From the NCBI GenBank assembly GCA_964535195.1, contig CAZHSI010000004.1, positions 29,113-93,112 on the forward strand: a DNA stretch of 64,000 nucleotides, written 5' to 3'. Numbering within the stretch: position 1 is the stretch's first letter; every line of letters begins with the position of its first letter. Below, piece by piece: positions 37,010 through 45,851 of the stretch. Origin of the DNA: UBA9339 sp964535195. GTDB lineage: Bacteria; Pseudomonadota; Gammaproteobacteria; UBA9339. A model generated the notes under the pieces. That model saw nothing but the letters and a program-made list of their open reading frames with translations. It was not told the DNA's origin and did no database searches. Position numbers and translations under genes: made by a program.

Positions 37010-37129
37010 TACATTATTATAGTCGAAAATTTCTGGTATGTGAGAGGTCAAGTGTTTAAGTGCCAGTAATTGCCATCTTTTTAAAAGACGACCTTTGACT
37101 TATATTACGATAATTTTTCAGTTAAAAAT

Positions 37130-37235
37130 ACGATTAAATTTGTTCCACGTGGCAAGCTGCGTGACAAGGCTATTGGGGGTTGTCAAAGGGGCGTGCTTCT
37201 CCCCGTTGATCGAGCCACGTGGCGGATCTAAGTTG
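37130..37235. repeat. imperfect palindromic element with two CCACGTGG words
   Basis: The palindrome CCACGTGG occurs at 37145-37152 and 37215-37222. Between them TGACAA/TTGTCA and GGGG/CCCC form further stems. The right edge (GCCACGTGGCGGATCTAAGTTGGATT) resembles the CCGCGTGGCGAGCTTAAATTTGATT of the repeat at 45.7 kb, so it may be a diverged member of the same family. Confidence 0.4.
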
Positions 37236-37241
37236 GATTAA

Positions 37242-37265
37242 TTTTTTTATGGTGACATAAAAAAA
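37242..37265. terminator. AT-rich 10-base-pair hairpin with GTGA loop
   Basis: TTTTTTTATG and CATAAAAAAA pair perfectly around GTGA. It could act as a weak bidirectional terminator between the first two plus-strand glycosyltransferases; the stem is nearly all A-T. Confidence 0.35.
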
Positions 37266-37293
37266 TATAAATCTTAGTTGCAACAGTTGCTAA

Positions 37294-37398
37294 CTGAAAA
37301 CTTTTAAATTATTGGGCAAAAACCCTAAAAACCTGTTTTCCTCGGGTATAAGAGGAGAGGCTTTTGCAAAAGAGTTTCTTAACTTTGCAATTGAATAA
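37294..37398 (+). pseudogene. possible C-terminal remnant of a glycosyltransferase paralogue
   Basis: This frame ends in EAFAKEFLNFAIE followed by TAA, very like the ETFAKEFVSFAMGQA end of the glycosyltransferase at 37463-38686. At the DNA level a 16-base direct repeat (37361-37376 and 38643-38658) underlies this. Upstream of the last about 14 residues similarity fades. It may be the tail of a deleted copy or a recombination footprint. Confidence 0.4.
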
Positions 37399-37462
37399 TT
37401 ATTATGAAATTTTTAAGGATAATGTAATTTATAACTCGTAGCTGGCTGTAAAGGTTGGGCTT

Positions 37463-38686
37463 ATGAAACTTATAATTGATGCTACAAATTTGTTTCGTTG
37501 GCAAGGACCACCAACCGGTATTGTTAGGGTAGAAATGGAGTTAGCAAGATATTGTTTATCAAATTTAAATAATCTACAGTATATTTTTGTGTGTTGTAGT
37601 GGCTTTCCACATGTCTTACCGAACGATAAGGTAAGAGATGTGATCAAAAAAATAGAATCTAAAGGGCATTCATTTGCTTGGAGTTTCTTCATTTCTAAGG
37701 TCAAATCTTCTATAAAGAAGGTTGTAAGTTTTGCAGTGCCAGACAGCCTACGCACCAGTTTAAAAAAAGCTTTAGCAGGGTATATCGAAGTCCAAGAAGG
37801 GGATGTATTTGTAGGAGTTAAGACCTGTTGGTCAAAAGATGAATATCAGTTTTTTTCTTATCTAAAAGAAAGAAAAGGAGTAAAGCTTGTTAGTATTGTA
37901 CATGATATGATTCCTCTTACTCATCCTGAATACTTCGCAGGTCTTAATGAGAGTAAAGTTTTTTTTGACTATTTTTATCATCTAAATTATTTATTTGATC
38001 GACTTGCATTTGTTTCCAATTTTTCTGGTTCAGAGTTTAAAAAGCTAGTAAAAGAGCATGGTATGTCTAGTCTCCCGGTGTTGAAAACAATTTATTTGGG
38101 AAACGATGTTAAAAATAATGATTTACCATTAGAAAAAATAAAAAGAAAGCCATATGTTCTTTATGTCAGCACCATTGAGGTCAGAAAAAACCATATATCT
38201 CTTCTTAAAGCATGGTTAAGGGCTGAAGAATGTTCTATTGATATGCCAGATTTAATTTGTGTTGGTAGAAAAGGTTGGTTAGCAGAGGAAGTCTGGCATT
38301 TGTATCAAAGCAACCCTTCGCTGTCTAAAAAAGTAACATTTTTAAGTGATATCTATGATGATATGCTAGTTGAATTATATAAACATTGTTTATTTACTGT
38401 TTATCCATCGAGGGTAGAGGGGTACGGTTTAGGAGTTGCCGAGTCGCTTGCTTATGGGAAGATTTGTATTATTTCTACAGCTGCTGCTTTAAATGAAGCA
38501 GCGCAAGGAATTATGCCTATGGTAGAACCTGATAATATAGATGGGTGGATAAAGAAGATATCTTCTTTATTTAGCGATACAATAGAGAGAAAACGTATAG
38601 AATCAAAAATTAAAAATGAATTTGTCCCGCGGAGTTGGGAAACTTTTGCAAAAGAGTTCGTCAGTTTCGCGATGGGACAAGCTTAA
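37463..38686 (+). CDS. glycosyltransferase, family 4 (GT-B), mannosyl type
   Basis: 407 residues. It begins LIIDATNLFRWQGPPTGIVRVEMELA, has VHDMIPLTHPEYF in the acceptor half, YVSTIEVRKNHISLLKAW at the domain joint and YPSRVEGYGLGVAESLAYG in the donor half. The second and third motifs are shared with the next gene, and resemble GDP-mannose-using WbaZ/MtfB-type enzymes; with manC nearby, mannose is a reasonable donor (inference). Preceded by a probable remnant of a paralogue. Confidence 0.87.
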   Translation: MKLIIDATNLFRWQGPPTGIVRVEMELARYCLSNLNNLQYIFVCCSGFPHVLPNDKVRDVIKKIESKGHSFAWSFFISKVKSSIKKVVSFAVPDSLRTSLKKALAGYIEVQEGDVFVGVKTCWSKDEYQFFSYLKERKGVKLVSIVHDMIPLTHPEYFAGLNESKVFFDYFYHLNYLFDRLAFVSNFSGSEFKKLVKEHGMSSLPVLKTIYLGNDVKNNDLPLEKIKRKPYVLYVSTIEVRKNHISLLKAWLRAEECSIDMPDLICVGRKGWLAEEVWHLYQSNPSLSKKVTFLSDIYDDMLVELYKHCLFTVYPSRVEGYGLGVAESLAYGKICIISTAAALNEAAQGIMPMVEPDNIDGWIKKISSLFSDTIERKRIESKIKNEFVPRSWETFAKEFVSFAMGQA

Positions 38687-38794
38687 AGAACATCTATTTT
38701 ATTACCAAAACTAGATGATCGCCTTATTAAGATGGGCAAAAATACAAAATGAAATTCTTTTTTGCCGTCACCAATTTAAACGGGGAATTAAAAG

Positions 38795-39949
38795 ATGTTT
38801 TCTTACTCAGTAGGAACCTCAACAACTGCTTTAATGAAAGATCTGGTTGATGGTATAGGTCATTATACGCAGCAGTTGATTGAGCATCTGGCGCTACGTA
38901 AGATTGAGTGTCAAGGGTTTGCTTTTTCTGCGCCAAAGATGAGCAAGATCACAATTTCTGGTTTGCGAAAAAATGTAATTTTTCAGCACAGTTATCAATA
39001 CTATTTTTTGCAGAACGTAGCTACTTTTGGTAAAGGCTTTCGTTTTAATCCTGGGGTAGATCTTTACCATTGTACTGATCCTCGGGTAATGCCAATGACA
39101 TGTCCAACTGTAGTTACCTTTCATGATGTTATACCTATTGTGCATCCTGAGTGGTTTGGTGGAGGGGGGGTAAGGTCAGAATTAGGTGGGGTGCTAAGGA
39201 AGTTCCGCTTAAAATATAACGTATCGCTTGCTGATCATATTATTACAATTTCCCAACATGCCGCCAATGATCTTGTAAAATATCTTGGGGTTGACGAAAG
39301 AAAGATCACGGTGATATATAACGCGGCAGATGATAAGTGGTATCAAGAGATTGATGCTTCTTATCAGCAGGAGGTTATAAAAAAATATAATCTATCAGAA
39401 GGATATTTTCTTTCTGTTGGGACTATTCAGCTTAGGAAAAATTTTGATAGGTTAATTGATGCTTATCTTTCTTTGCCAGCGTCGATTCGGAAGGATAGAA
39501 AATTAGTAATTGTTGGTAAATATGGCTGGGGCGCTAGTGAATTGATGCAAAGAATGAGGTTATTACAACAAGAGGGATCGCTCGTTTGGTTATCAAATGT
39601 ATCTTCTGATGATGAGCTGCGTTGTATCTATAAGGGAGCAAGTGTATTTATTTTTCCGTCATTATATGAGGGGTTTGGTATACCTCTTATTGAGGCATTT
39701 GCTAGTAAGATTCCTGTGATTTGTTCCAACGTTACTTCGCTGCCAGAAGTGTCTGGTGGCGCTGCTATAGAAGTAAATCCTTATGTAACGGGTGAAATAA
39801 GTGAAGCCATGCGACTTTTGGCTAGCGATTCGGCGGAGAGATTATATCGCATAAAGTTAGGTAGTATCAGAGCTGAACAATTTAGGTGGAAAAATACCAT
39901 TGGACAAACTATTGATGTCTATGAGAAAGTATTAAAAGAAAAAAATTAA
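38795..39949 (+). CDS. glycosyltransferase, family 4 (GT-B), mannosyl type
   Basis: 384 residues. Acceptor-half motifs DLYHCTDPRVMPM and FHDVIPIVHPEWF, the joint FLSVGTIQLRKNFDRLIDAY and the donor loop FPSLYEGFGIPLIEAFASKIPVIC are typical of GT4 mannosyltransferases such as MtfB and WbdB. It follows the previous transferase after about 110 bases with no gene between. The order suggests stepwise mannose addition (inference). Confidence 0.9.
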   Translation: MFSYSVGTSTTALMKDLVDGIGHYTQQLIEHLALRKIECQGFAFSAPKMSKITISGLRKNVIFQHSYQYYFLQNVATFGKGFRFNPGVDLYHCTDPRVMPMTCPTVVTFHDVIPIVHPEWFGGGGVRSELGGVLRKFRLKYNVSLADHIITISQHAANDLVKYLGVDERKITVIYNAADDKWYQEIDASYQQEVIKKYNLSEGYFLSVGTIQLRKNFDRLIDAYLSLPASIRKDRKLVIVGKYGWGASELMQRMRLLQQEGSLVWLSNVSSDDELRCIYKGASVFIFPSLYEGFGIPLIEAFASKIPVICSNVTSLPEVSGGAAIEVNPYVTGEISEAMRLLASDSAERLYRIKLGSIRAEQFRWKNTIGQTIDVYEKVLKEKN

Positions 39950-40031
39950 GAGGAAGCCAGCTTTTTGAATAAATTTATACATGGTATCTATTTTGTAAAT
40001 AGATATGTAGTCTAGAAGGAAAGATAAGTTT

Positions 40032-42107
40032 ATGGCGGATAATGATTTAGAAGAATATGTTACTTATTTTGAGGGACTACGATGCATTAATAAAACAAAA
40101 TTACAATACGTAATGCATAATTATTCTCCGGGTGGTCTTAGTTCAGAAAACAGAAGTATACGAATATTAGTCAGTCTCACATCTATTCCAGATCGGATTA
40201 ACGAGATCCACTATTGTATTTACTCGTTATTAAACCAAGAAACAAAGCCAGATAAACTCATATTATGGTTAGGTGAGGAGCAGTTTCCTCAAAAAGAAAA
40301 CAATTTACCACAAGTACTCCTGGATTTAAAAGAGTGTGGACTAACAATTAGGTGGTGTCGTGAAATTGGTTCTTATAAGAAACTAATACCGGCATTAGAG
40401 CAATTTTCAAATTATATTATAGTAACTGCTGATGACGATATATATTATCCGTTTAATTGGCTTTCTGAACTTTACAAGTCATATTTGCAATCTCCACAGT
40501 ATATCCATTGTCACCGAGCACATAGGGTTAAATTTAGTAATGATAAAACTGAAAACTATAATCAATGGCAGCATGAAATTGATGGTAAGTATTATTTACC
40601 ATCATCTTTAAATTTTCCGACCGGCTGTGCCGGGGTACTTTACCCCCCCCATGTTCTTTTAGGTGAGATACAAAGTGAAAAATTATTTTTAACACTTTGT
40701 CCTACCGCTGACGATATTTGGTTTTGGTGTGCGGCAGTTAGGAGTAACCTCAAGATAAATGTTGTCGATAATAATATAAGAAAGTTAATTTATATTAACC
40801 CCAAGCGAGAACTTGGGTTGTTAGAAGAGAAAACCTTGGGGATGATCAATGTAATTAATGGCGCTAATGATGTACAGCTGAGGCAAGTAATTGATTATTT
40901 TCCTGATTTATGGCAGAAATTAAAGCCCGGTATTACTAAAAAACAACCAGCTGAATACCCCATACCTGTTGTTTTTATCACCGACGAAAGCTATGCAGAA
41001 CCTACAGCTGTGGCTATAGGTTCGATGTTAAAAAACAAACAAATATCTACCCGTTATTCTATATTTATTATTGGAGTAGACTTGCAGAATGTTAGTATAA
41101 GGTTGTTAGAAAGTTTTTCATGTAAAGACGCATCGGTTACTGTATTGAATTTTGAAAATAAATATGAGGGGCGGGTTAAAGAGCACCAGCATGTGAGTTC
41201 GGCTGCTTTGTTAAAATTTGATATCCCAAATATACTAATACATTTTGATAAAGTGCTTTATTTAGATTCAGATATTCTCGTATTAAATGATCTAACAGAA
41301 TTATATTCTACAGATATAGAAGATTGTTACGCTGGAGTAGTTAAAGATTTTGCTGGGGAAGTTATAGAAGGCCATGCAAAAAAATTATTGCTACAACATT
41401 ATTTTAATTCTGGTGTTATGTTATTAAATTTAAAAAACATGAGGCTGAAAAATGTTTCTGCTTCTATGATTGAGTGGAAACTTCAGAAAGATACCGGCCA
41501 TTTTATGGATCAAGATGTAATTAATAGTATTTTTTGTGAACAAGTAGTATATCTTGACCTACGTTATAACTTGATGTTAGGAAATCTCAGCTCTCAGGTA
41601 GAAGAAGTTGCTAATTACTATGGAAAGAAGATAGCCGAAATTGAGGATATATTATTTAATCCTACGATTTTGCACCTTACCAATATAAGAAAGCCCTGGA
41701 AGTATTGCGATGCTTATTTAGCTGATTTTTGGTTTGCATATCGAAAATTAATCGATAGCAAGTTTTTAAATTTTGTTAGTAAGGCCAATAATGTACTAAG
41801 TATATCTTGTTTATTAGAAGCATTAGCTCCTGAAAATTTTGAAAAAAATTTTAGTTCCATATCTAAGTATTTGTATCAAAAGAACTTGGTTGAAGTTAAA
41901 ACCTTAAAAAAGTTAGCTAAAAGTGATCATGAAATTAACCGGTTATCAGAAAGGTTGGTTCATGCTGAACATGAAATTAGTAGTCTATTAGCAAGAGTAT
42001 CCCAGGCAACTTTTAAAGCCAAAATGAAAAAATATATAAGGTGTTGTATACCTCCCGCCCTTAGAGAGATCTTGAAAAAAGTCATTTTAAGAAGAAGATT
42101 TTTATAA
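40032..42107 (+). CDS. two-domain glycosyltransferase (N-terminal GT-A-like, C-terminal GT8)
   Basis: 691 residues. The N-terminal about 290 residues (LVSLTSIPDRINEIHYCIYSLL, then TADDDIYYP) resemble GT-A-like transferases with a DDD metal motif. The C-terminal domain is GT8: VFITDESYAEPTAVAIGSML, VLYLDSDILVLNDLTELY (DSD metal motif), FNSGVMLLNLKNM, DQDVIN and HLTNIRKPW. GT8 enzymes such as WaaJ add galactose or glucose to LPS. A coiled-coil stretch (about 635-660) and a basic tail end the protein. AAGGA about 11 bases before the ATG serves as ribosome-binding site. Confidence 0.87.
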   Translation: MADNDLEEYVTYFEGLRCINKTKLQYVMHNYSPGGLSSENRSIRILVSLTSIPDRINEIHYCIYSLLNQETKPDKLILWLGEEQFPQKENNLPQVLLDLKECGLTIRWCREIGSYKKLIPALEQFSNYIIVTADDDIYYPFNWLSELYKSYLQSPQYIHCHRAHRVKFSNDKTENYNQWQHEIDGKYYLPSSLNFPTGCAGVLYPPHVLLGEIQSEKLFLTLCPTADDIWFWCAAVRSNLKINVVDNNIRKLIYINPKRELGLLEEKTLGMINVINGANDVQLRQVIDYFPDLWQKLKPGITKKQPAEYPIPVVFITDESYAEPTAVAIGSMLKNKQISTRYSIFIIGVDLQNVSIRLLESFSCKDASVTVLNFENKYEGRVKEHQHVSSAALLKFDIPNILIHFDKVLYLDSDILVLNDLTELYSTDIEDCYAGVVKDFAGEVIEGHAKKLLLQHYFNSGVMLLNLKNMRLKNVSASMIEWKLQKDTGHFMDQDVINSIFCEQVVYLDLRYNLMLGNLSSQVEEVANYYGKKIAEIEDILFNPTILHLTNIRKPWKYCDAYLADFWFAYRKLIDSKFLNFVSKANNVLSISCLLEALAPENFEKNFSSISKYLYQKNLVEVKTLKKLAKSDHEINRLSERLVHAEHEISSLLARVSQATFKAKMKKYIRCCIPPALREILKKVILRRRFL

Positions 42108-42224
42108 AACCGCAATACTTTAAAATATGTTGGTAAATTTATGGCGCAATATATCATGGACAGATAAGTTGAGGGTTTATGTTGAAATTAATAAAGATAG
42201 CTATGGCTATGTAGAGCGTGTTTG

Positions 42225-43157
42225 ATGGGATATTATTTAAAAAAAATTGCTAATTTAGCTCGTAAATATACAATGCGGTCTATTGATGGTGTTATCTATA
42301 CCAACTCCAAAAAGGCATTTGCTGAGTATGAGGCGATATATTTTTATTTTAATTATCCACAGTTAATGCATCTAGGTGACCAATTATATTTTAAACCGCT
42401 TATCTCTAAACTTAACAAAGGTAGTTCCCAGGTGATTGTAGAACCTACCGCAGGTATGAGATTTATTTTTTCAGAGAATTTATCTTTACCAGATACCAGC
42501 ATTAACTTTAAAAAAGTGTTGTTTGTTTCGCGGTTAGAGTTATTACCACAAATTATTTCTTGTTTTGGTGGCGTCGATTATTTTTTGTATGATTCTATGT
42601 CACACAAAGTTAATCGACCAATTTCTGATTTTATAGTAAATTCTTTTTATAAGTACTACGATTTAGAGTGTAACTTTCCTTTGTCAATAACCCCTAATGA
42701 GTATCTGGATTTTATGGTTACTCCTTATAATCAGTTTGGATTATTAAATAAAAGTAATATCATTTTTTTTAGTAATTATGTTGATTCTGGTAAATTTAGG
42801 ATCTTACCAAAGGATAGAGACATATTGCTTGCTACTCTTTTAAAAGAACGGGGTAACAGTTATGTGGTACATTTGGGAACAAAACAAGATGCTGTTAATG
42901 ATTGCGCTAACTATGATGGTATTGTAGATTTGGATTTGCGTGGTAAAACCACACCCCAAGATATTTTTTCATTAATGGCCATGAATAATGTGCAAGCAGT
43001 GTACTGTTATGATACGTTTGTATTACATGTGGCCAATATTTTTGGTTTAAAGGTTAATGTTAAATTTAAAAAGTATTTTTTGCATAACCAGCAAAAGCGG
43101 CAAGCATTTTCTAGCTTGTTTGCTAAGGAAAATTGTTCTAATATCCGTATCTTATGA
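42225..43157 (+). CDS. uncharacterised protein, distant GT9 (heptosyltransferase)-like fold
   Basis: About 310 residues that I cannot name. HLGDQLYFKPLI near the start recalls the GD-x-L-x3-P motif of GT9 heptosyltransferases. The C-terminal VHLGTKQD, then DLRGKTTPQDIFSLMAMNNVQAVYCYDTFVLHVANIFGL follows their 'D-x-G-K-T-x-x-x-[ED]-x3-L-x-x-x-x4-DT-x3-H-x-A' pattern. The middle is not recognisable. Start at ATG 42225 (an in-frame TTG precedes it). Its place among glycosyltransferases supports a sugar-transfer role. Confidence 0.6.
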   Translation: MGYYLKKIANLARKYTMRSIDGVIYTNSKKAFAEYEAIYFYFNYPQLMHLGDQLYFKPLISKLNKGSSQVIVEPTAGMRFIFSENLSLPDTSINFKKVLFVSRLELLPQIISCFGGVDYFLYDSMSHKVNRPISDFIVNSFYKYYDLECNFPLSITPNEYLDFMVTPYNQFGLLNKSNIIFFSNYVDSGKFRILPKDRDILLATLLKERGNSYVVHLGTKQDAVNDCANYDGIVDLDLRGKTTPQDIFSLMAMNNVQAVYCYDTFVLHVANIFGLKVNVKFKKYFLHNQQKRQAFSSLFAKENCSNIRIL

Positions 43158-43253
43158 CTAGACTATAAGTTTTATTGGATACTCTTTAATTTGTTTTCAA
43201 AAACTGGAAACTACGGACTACCTCGCGGGGTAACGAGAGGAGAGTAGTGGTAG

Positions 43254-44282
43254 TTGTGTGAACATAATATGATATTAATTATATCGCTAACGTTATTGTT
43301 TATTTTTTCTTATATATTTATTGGTATCTATAGGTCATACGCCATAAAACAAAAGATCCTCGATCTTCCTAATCAACGCTCATCGCATGCCATACCAGTG
43401 CCGCGAGGCGGAGGGATCATATTTCTATTCATGTGGTCGCTTTTCTTGTTAGCTTTGTATTTTATTGATTTTGTGAAGATTAAGTATTTGTTTATGTTTC
43501 TACCGTCTGTTTTTTTAATTGGTTTTATCGGTTTTTGGGACGATAAAAGTGGGTTAACAGCGCGTTGGCGGTTTTTAATTCAATTAATAGCAGTAGTTTA
43601 TAGCTTAGTGATTGTTGATGGTTTTCCTTCACTAAATGTTGGTATTGGAGTTATATACTGGGGTTGGTTTGGCTATATTTTTATGGCTTTAGCTTTATTA
43701 TGGTCAATAAACTTATACAACTTCATGGATGGTATTGATGGTTTAGCTGCTATCGAAGCACTATTTGTCTTTGGATTGGGGGGTTATTTTATTTGGCGTG
43801 CCGGCGGCCTTGGTCTAGCTTATGCAAGTTGGGGGATGGCGTTAGTTATTACTGGTTTTTTAGTGTGGAATAAACCTCCTGCCAAGATTTTTATGGGGGA
43901 TGCTGGTAGCACTTTGCTTGGTTTTTTAGTAATTTTATTTGCGATGATTGGAGAAAAAAAATATAAAGTTCCAATTTTATTATGGATAATTTTATACGGA
44001 GTATTTTGGTTTGATGCTACTTTAACTCTAATTCGCAGATTTATTAATGGTGATAAAGTATATCAAGCACATAAGCTGCATGCTTTTCATAGGTTAAACT
44101 CATATGGTTGGTCACATACAAGGGTGCTTCTGGGGGTTGTAAGCATTAATATAGTATTAGCTGCGCTCTCTTTATTAGCTTTTTATTTTTCGCGGTATAT
44201 GTTATTGATCTTAGCTGGATGTATCGCTATTTTGACGTTAATTTATTTATTCATAGAAAAAGTTCGACCTATGTACAAATAG
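43254..44282 (+). CDS. WecA/WbpL-like undecaprenyl-phosphate glycosyl-1-phosphate transferase
   Basis: About 342 residues, ten or so transmembrane helices. PNQRSSHAIPVPRGGGIIF, GFWDDKSGLTARWRFLIQL, NLYNFMDGIDGLAAIE, FMGDAGSTLLGFL and the late HKLHAFHRLNSYGWSH are the MraY-family catalytic motifs in the WbpL-like subgroup. It would start the glycan by placing a HexNAc-phosphate on undecaprenyl phosphate. The start is uncertain: TTG 43254, about 10 bases after GGAG, or ATG 43269 with no ribosome-binding site. Last gene of the polysaccharide region. Confidence 0.9.
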   Translation: MCEHNMILIISLTLLFIFSYIFIGIYRSYAIKQKILDLPNQRSSHAIPVPRGGGIIFLFMWSLFLLALYFIDFVKIKYLFMFLPSVFLIGFIGFWDDKSGLTARWRFLIQLIAVVYSLVIVDGFPSLNVGIGVIYWGWFGYIFMALALLWSINLYNFMDGIDGLAAIEALFVFGLGGYFIWRAGGLGLAYASWGMALVITGFLVWNKPPAKIFMGDAGSTLLGFLVILFAMIGEKKYKVPILLWIILYGVFWFDATLTLIRRFINGDKVYQAHKLHAFHRLNSYGWSHTRVLLGVVSINIVLAALSLLAFYFSRYMLLILAGCIAILTLIYLFIEKVRPMYK

Positions 44283-44360
44283 TAATAAGTCATGGTGTTT
44301 TTAAAATGTTTTGTATATACCGCTATTACTTCAAAATGCAGAATTAGCATCTAGCTGAAC

Positions 44361-44489
44361 GATACCACTTGTAAATCAAATTTAGGCAAGGCGCTTTGGT
44401 TTTTTTGCGGCCGGAGTTTACTTTTACCTAACTGAGGACCGCAAAAAAATAAGGGCAACGCAGCATCAATTTGATTTACAAGTGGTATA
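44361..44489. repeat. dispersed palindromic repeat, copy A
   Basis: A perfect 21-base inverted repeat at the ends (44362-44382 and 44468-44488, beginning ATACCACTTG) and an inner 11-base pair TTTTTTTGCGG/CCGCAAAAAAA (44400-44410, 44439-44449). The element has no coding capacity, so it resembles a MITE-like or REP-like unit. Read on the minus strand, it aligns along most of its length with copy B at 45.7 kb. Confidence 0.7.
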
Positions 44490-44570
44490 TCACCCTATCT
44501 TCCATCCAATTTGCAATATAATTGCATTTTGGACGAAAAATAGGATAAATATTTGCTACTTAAGTTACGA

Positions 44571-44876
44571 TTATTCCTCAACTACCAAATTCTTTCGATA
44601 AATCGCAATAATATAGCCAATGGATTGGACTAAAACTGCTTTAACATTGGTACAGATTGCTTCGGCAAGTTTGGTTAGTTCTTCGGCACTGCTAGCGTAA
44701 GTCCTAATCTTAACTAACTCTGACTCATCTAGCGCGCGATCGATATTATGAACAACTTCGTCAGTCAAACCTTTTCCTTTAATGACTACAGATGGTTTTA
44801 AAAGGTGAAGCTGGTTCTTTAATTCTCTTAAAGCGTGAAGATTTAAAGCGGTGGTAGGCAAAATGCTTTTATCCAT
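44571..44876 (-). CDS. yhbY: YhbY family RNA-binding protein
   Basis: 101 residues, a CRS1-YhbY domain: LKNQLHLLKPSVVIKGKGLTDEVVHNIDRALDESELVKIR and a terminal VQSIGYIIAIYRKN. YhbY associates with the pre-50S ribosome. AAGGAG stands 9 bases before the ATG at 44876; the frame continues to a TTG at 44885 that overlaps no ribosome-binding site. Divergent from rlmE, as in E. coli. Confidence 0.95.
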   Translation of the reverse strand: MDKSILPTTALNLHALRELKNQLHLLKPSVVIKGKGLTDEVVHNIDRALDESELVKIRTYASSAEELTKLAEAICTNVKAVLVQSIGYIIAIYRKNLVVEE

Positions 44877-45033
44877 AAATTTCAACTCCTTGATTATAAA
44901 TTAAACATCCTTACATTAAAATCGATAGTACTTTATTGTAAACCAATTTTTATGTATCCTAATTGCTTCAAATGCAATTTAGTGGTTACTTTTTAACTTA
45001 TAAAAAGTATTAAGTCAAGTACTGTGAGAAACT

Positions 45034-45660
45034 GTGAAAAAATCAAGTAGTAATAGGTGGTTAAAAGAGCATTTTTCGGATGTTTACGTTAAAAAAGCTA
45101 AGAGTGAAGGGTTCAGGGCGCGCTCTACCTACAAGCTTACAGAGATCAATGAGCGCTACAAAATCATTAAACCTACCATGGTTGTGGTTGATTTGGGGGC
45201 GGCACCAGGTGGTTGGTCACAATATGTAGGGCAAATAATAGGGGGAAATGGTAGGATATTTTCTCTGGATATCCTGCCAATGCAGCCAATTGCTGGTGTA
45301 GATTTTATTCAGGGTGATTTTACTAATGATGAAGTAGTAAAGGCTTTGCATGATAAATTAGGTGCTAAAAAAGTTGATCTTGTTTTATCTGATATGGCCC
45401 CAAACCTAAGTGGAATAAAGGTGGTTGATGAGGCTCGGGCAATGGAATTAGCAAATAAAGCTTTTAAATTCACCAAACTTGTTTTAAAACCAAGGGGTAT
45501 TTTTTTAATTAAAATGTTTCAAAGTGGTGAGTTTAAAGATTTCTTGCAAGCTCTACGTAAGAGTTTTACTGAAGTTAAAGTAATTAAACCAGATGCCTCA
45601 AGAGCCAGATCTAGCGAGGTTTTTCTGCTGGCAAGAGGATATATACCACTCATAACTTAA
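45034..45660 (+). CDS. rlmE: 23S rRNA (uridine-2'-O)-methyltransferase RlmE
   Basis: 208 residues. Methylates U2552 of 23S rRNA. SAM site VVDLGAAPGGWSQYVGQ, and the catalytic K-D-K-E set is in RARSTYKLTE, LSDMAPN, LIKMFQSGE and RARSSEVFLLARG. The start is GTG. The last about six residues (YIPLIT) are not family-like and are encoded by the left arm of the dispersed repeat copy B, which also provides the stop codon. Confidence 0.96.
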   Translation: MKKSSSNRWLKEHFSDVYVKKAKSEGFRARSTYKLTEINERYKIIKPTMVVVDLGAAPGGWSQYVGQIIGGNGRIFSLDILPMQPIAGVDFIQGDFTNDEVVKALHDKLGAKKVDLVLSDMAPNLSGIKVVDEARAMELANKAFKFTKLVLKPRGIFLIKMFQSGEFKDFLQALRKSFTEVKVIKPDASRARSSEVFLLARGYIPLIT

Positions 45661-45760
45661 ATTGATGCCGCGCTGCCCTTATTTTGTCGCAGAACGTGAG
45701 GGCGTTTTGTCTGGATTTAAATTTATTCCGCGTGGCGAGCTTAAATTTGATTTTACGAGG
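45641..45760. repeat. dispersed palindromic repeat, copy B
   Basis: ATATACCACT, then TAAATTGATGCCGCGCTGC, then CCTTATTTT on the left, and GTGGCGAGCTTAAATTTG on the right align with the reverse complement of copy A at 44.4 kb, with scattered substitutions. It begins within the rlmE coding sequence and ends before ftsH. Confidence 0.6.
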
Positions 45761-45851
45761 CCTATAAAATCTGTTTATGAGGAATATAGGTTAAGAATTG
45801 TTGTGGAGAACTATTGGTGATTTTGATGTCATGAGGTAATATAATATTCAT

